64,000 nucleotides of DNA. Source: Pseudonocardia oroxyli. Its GTDB lineage: Bacteria > Actinomycetota > Actinomycetes > Mycobacteriales > Pseudonocardiaceae. Shown in pieces: positions 61,592 to 64,000 of this stretch; position 1 is the stretch's first letter; the number at the start of each line of letters is the position of its first letter. The notes under the pieces were generated by a model. The model was not told the DNA's origin, searched no databases, and was given only the letters and a program-made list of their open reading frames with translations. The position numbers were made by a program, and so were the translations under genes. Location of the stretch: positions 1 through 64,000 of the forward strand of contig NZ_FNBE01000018.1 in NCBI RefSeq assembly GCF_900102195.1. Direction: 5' to 3'.

Positions 61592-63048
61592 AGCACGATC
61601 GTCGGCATCGGGAACACACTCCTCGGATGCTCGCCATGGCCGCCGCCACGGCCGTCGGTTCCGCTGCACTCGGCATCGCGTCCCCGGCGTCGGCACACGC
61701 GGCACCCGGGAGTTCGGGGCCGGTCGTGTCGATCACCTTCGACGACTCCACCGCCGACCAACTCGCGGCCGCCGACGTCCTCGAACGGCTCGGGTTGCGG
61801 GCCACCTTCTTCGTGATCTCGGGACACATCGACGAGCCGGGCTACTTCACCCGCGACGATCTCGACCGGGTGGCTCGACAGGGACACGAGATCGGTGGGC
61901 ACACGGTGTTGCACCCACGCCTTGCGGAGGTGTCGGCCGACGAGGCACGCCGCGAGATCTGTCTCGACCGCACGAACCTCACCGAGTGGGGCCACGAGCC
62001 CCGAGTGTTGGCATACCCGTTCTCCTCGACCGCGCCGTCGGTCGAGGACTCCGCGCGCTCCTGCGGGTACGACGCCGCCCGGCTGGTCGGCGGCCTGGCC
62101 GCTCGCGACAGTTGCGTGGCATGCGACAAGACGGAGGCGATGCCGCTCCAGGACCCCTTCTCCGCCCGCTCGCCAGGGCAGTTCGATCCCACGTGGACGC
62201 TCCCGGAGATGCAGACCCTCGTGCTGGACGCCGAGCGCACCGGCGGCGGCTGGCTGCCGCTGGTGTTCCACCACATCTGTGACGCATGCGAGGACAACGC
62301 CGTCGGGTTGACGCAGTTCAGCGCGTTCGCCGACTGGCTCGCCGCCCGGCAGGCGGCCGGCACGCTCACCGTGCGCACAGCAAGCGAGGCACTCGGGCTG
62401 GCTGCGCTCCCGTTGCGGGAGACCCCGGACGTCCCGTTCGGTGCCCCGCCGAGCAGCCCCGTGAACCCGACGCTGGAGGACCGGGGCCCCGACGGGCGCC
62501 CGGTGTGCTGGACGTTCGCCCCGAGTGGGGTGAACACAGCGACGGTCGCCGCCGCTCCGGGGCGTGGGGGTGGCTCCGGCGCCGAGCGCATCACCGTGAC
62601 CGAGTACCGGAGCGGAGATGCGAAGCTCCTACCGACGATGGACCTGGGCGACTGCGCTCCCGCTGCCTCGGAAGGACACCGCTACCGACTCGCCACCGGC
62701 TTCCAGAGCGACGCCCCGGTCCAGTACGCGCTGTTCGTGCGGGACTTCCACGGAAGCTGGTCCTACTGGACCTCGAGCCCCTTCTTTGCGGCGAGCGAGC
62801 GCTGGGACGAGGCGCGGTGGGTCACCCCGGAGACACCCCCCGGCACCACCGCCCTGTCCTTCGGGCTGGCGCTGACCGGCGTCGGCTCGCTGACCGTCGA
62901 CTCGACGACCATGACTCCGACGGTGGATCCCTTCCCGCCGTTGTCCGGACCACGGGCACTGGCGATAGCCGCGATCAGCGGGGCGGCCGCCCTGGTCCTG
63001 GCGACGATCGGGCTGTGGGTTCGCCGGGCCCGCCGCACCGCCCACTGA
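61588..63048 (+). CDS. Secreted/membrane polysaccharide deacetylase with C-terminal beta-rich domain
   Basis: The 486-residue protein has a signal peptide (AAATAVGSAALGIASPASAHA) and a NodB-type domain with SITFDDSTADQ (metal-binding Asp pair) and EIGGHTVLHPRL (HxxxH motif). A domain of about 120 residues containing ERITVTEYRSGDAKLLPTMDLGDC and YWTSSPFF follows, then a C-terminal membrane helix. It would N-deacetylate the polymer made by the coupled glycosyltransferase. GTG at 61588 overlaps the upstream stop (GTGA). The beta-rich domain recurs in the next protein. Confidence 0.88.
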   Translation: MKHDRRHREHTPRMLAMAAATAVGSAALGIASPASAHAAPGSSGPVVSITFDDSTADQLAAADVLERLGLRATFFVISGHIDEPGYFTRDDLDRVARQGHEIGGHTVLHPRLAEVSADEARREICLDRTNLTEWGHEPRVLAYPFSSTAPSVEDSARSCGYDAARLVGGLAARDSCVACDKTEAMPLQDPFSARSPGQFDPTWTLPEMQTLVLDAERTGGGWLPLVFHHICDACEDNAVGLTQFSAFADWLAARQAAGTLTVRTASEALGLAALPLRETPDVPFGAPPSSPVNPTLEDRGPDGRPVCWTFAPSGVNTATVAAAPGRGGGSGAERITVTEYRSGDAKLLPTMDLGDCAPAASEGHRYRLATGFQSDAPVQYALFVRDFHGSWSYWTSSPFFAASERWDEARWVTPETPPGTTALSFGLALTGVGSLTVDSTTMTPTVDPFPPLSGPRALAIAAISGAAALVLATIGLWVRRARRTAH

Positions 63049-63066
63049 GGTGCGGCGCCGACACTC

Positions 63067-63105
63067 GACGGCGGCCTGCCGGACGAGGTCCCGCAGGCCG
63101 CCGTC
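63067..63105. terminator. 13-bp perfect hairpin between convergent genes
   Basis: GACGGCGGCCTGC (63067-63079) and GCAGGCCGCCGTC (63093-63105) pair perfectly around a 13-base loop, between the deacetylase gene and the convergent gene at 63116. It can terminate both. Confidence 0.75.
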
Positions 63106-63115
63106 GTGCGGCCGG

Positions 63116-64000
63116 TCAGCCGCTGAGCGACCCCTCGTCCAGAAGGATCGGCGTCCCCGGCTTGACCTGTGTCGGCCCTGGGATCTGGGTGAGAACCGGA
63201 CCGGTCGGCCCCCGCCTGTCGGCCCGAGCACGGTGGGCCGACGGGCCGGTCGGGATCGCCTTGCGCACCTCGCGACGCGGTTGGACCGCGATGGACGCCC
63301 CCGGCGGAGCCGGCACCGTCGGCGACGCGGCCACGGCGGGTCCGGCCGACCGGGCGGTTGCGGAGGGCGCAGCGACGACCGCCGACTGCTGGCCCGCGAC
63401 GGCGGGCGCACCCACCGAGTCGTAGACCGCGTAGCTGTCGGTGACCAGCTGACCGTTGGAGAAGAGGTTCAGCCCGAAGCTGATCCCCGTCGCCCCCGCG
63501 GGCACCGCGGGTGTCGTCCAGACCGCCTGGGTGAAGGTGGTGCCGGCCGCGAACCACGGGCTCGACGTCCAGTACACCCAGGTGCCGATGCCCGTGCGGT
63601 AGTACACCGCGAACTGGGTCACCGCGGTGGAGGTGTACCAGGCCCGCAACGAGTAGGTCTTCCCCTCGGTGACGCTCGGTGAACACCCGCCGAGGTCGAG
63701 CGCCGGCAGCAGCTTCGCGTCACCGTCCTGGTAGCCCGCCATCACGAGCCGCTCGGACTTGGTCCCCTGTTGCGCCCCACCGGTGAGGGTGGTGAAGGTC
63801 GGCGAGTTCGTGCCGTAGCCGCCGGCCATCCAGCATTGCGGCAGCCCGTTGGTCCCCGCGGTCTCGAGAGACGCGTTCTTGACACCGTTGGCCCCCGCTG
63901 TGGGTGGCGGCACCGCAGGCCCGTTCACCAGCGGCTTGACCGCGCCGCCGACGGTCTGGCCCACCGTCTGTACGACGGTGTTCTGCGCCGCCGCGCGCGG
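63116..64000 (-). CDS. Secreted/surface protein with deacetylase-type beta domain (truncated at window edge)
   Basis: The reverse frame is open to the right edge, so the N-terminus lies outside the window; at least 294 residues are seen. The domain RLVMAGYQDGDAKLLPALDLGGCSP...WVYWTSSPWFAAGTTFTQAVWTTPAVPAG closely resembles the C-terminal domain of the preceding deacetylase (GDAKLLP, DLG-GC, YWTSSP-F, W-TPE/P). A Pro/Ala-rich tail follows. It is convergent with the exopolysaccharide genes and may bind the same polymer at the cell surface. Confidence 0.7.
   Translation of the reverse strand, partial: PRAAAQNTVVQTVGQTVGGAVKPLVNGPAVPPPTAGANGVKNASLETAGTNGLPQCWMAGGYGTNSPTFTTLTGGAQQGTKSERLVMAGYQDGDAKLLPALDLGGCSPSVTEGKTYSLRAWYTSTAVTQFAVYYRTGIGTWVYWTSSPWFAAGTTFTQAVWTTPAVPAGATGISFGLNLFSNGQLVTDSYAVYDSVGAPAVAGQQSAVVAAPSATARSAGPAVAASPTVPAPPGASIAVQPRREVRKAIPTGPSAHRARADRRGPTGPVLTQIPGPTQVKPGTPILLDEGSLSG

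Overview
The window is GC-rich actinobacterial chromosome, most likely from Pseudonocardia or a close relative in the Pseudonocardiales. This is an inference from gene content: a WhiB regulator, a mycothiol-dependent nitroreductase homologue, a CtaJ-type cytochrome oxidase subunit, a resuscitation-promoting-factor domain, a mycobacterial-type RpiB, and many GTG starts with leaderless-looking promoters. All calls were made by reading the sequence; no database search was run.

Left edge (1-1769). The right end of an IS5-family insertion sequence abuts the stop codon of an ArsR-type regulator. That regulator is divergent from a zinc-less MDR/quinone-oxidoreductase-like enzyme.

Integrated mobile element (about 1.8-20.57 kb). 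The block ends at a tyrosine integrase beside the 3' end of a tRNA-Gly gene. It carries a replication pair (primase-polymerase and DUF3987 protein) and an eight-gene transfer operon: excisionase, small membrane protein, WhiB, zinc-finger protein, TraG/VirD4-like coupling protein, DUF4913-like protein, DUF2637 membrane protein and MobF relaxase-helicase. The operon is stitched together by overlapping stop and start codons. Next come a divergent XRE-TPR regulator and a NUDIX hydrolase. No VirB4-type ATPase or T4SS channel gene is visible. Between the NUDIX gene and the integrase is a three-gene, visibly AT-richer cassette (15.6-19.2 kb) of unrecognised function. It is the best candidate in the window for an undescribed system.

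Chromosomal backbone, 20.7-31.3 kb. It holds tRNA-Pro, a rifamycin phosphotransferase (rph) with a rifamycin-associated-element-like palindrome upstream, and a coupled trio (STAS-like protein, GGDEF-EAL protein, methyltransferase). It continues with a Tat-lipoprotein intradiol dioxygenase homologue, a HAD-IIA phosphatase, a Gly-rich membrane protein, two tandem Fpg/Nei glycosylases and rpiB.

Backbone, 31.3-43.8 kb. This stretch sits between rpiB and the nitroreductase/pepN pair, which are adjacent in Mycobacterium tuberculosis, so it looks like an insertion into ancestral synteny. It encodes DUF429, MobA-like and TenA-like proteins and an apparent osmolyte-dipeptide cluster: a GCS2/circularly permuted ATP-grasp fusion, an N-acetylglutaminylglutamine amidotransferase-type AsnO and an S9 peptidase. 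It also encodes a Ser/Thr kinase, a DUF4038-Rpf fusion and a CBS protein.

Backbone, 43.8-64 kb. It carries the Rv2466c-like protein, pepN, two PAP2 phosphatases, a histidine kinase/response regulator pair, DUF5130, ctaJ, a DUF2252 protein, a Pro-rich lipoprotein and the four dTDP-L-rhamnose genes (rmlC, rmlB, rmlD, rmlA). At the end is an exopolysaccharide module: a processive GT2 synthase, a polysaccharide deacetylase with a C-terminal beta-rich domain, and a truncated secreted protein carrying the same domain. No gene-free stretch exceeds about 240 bases.
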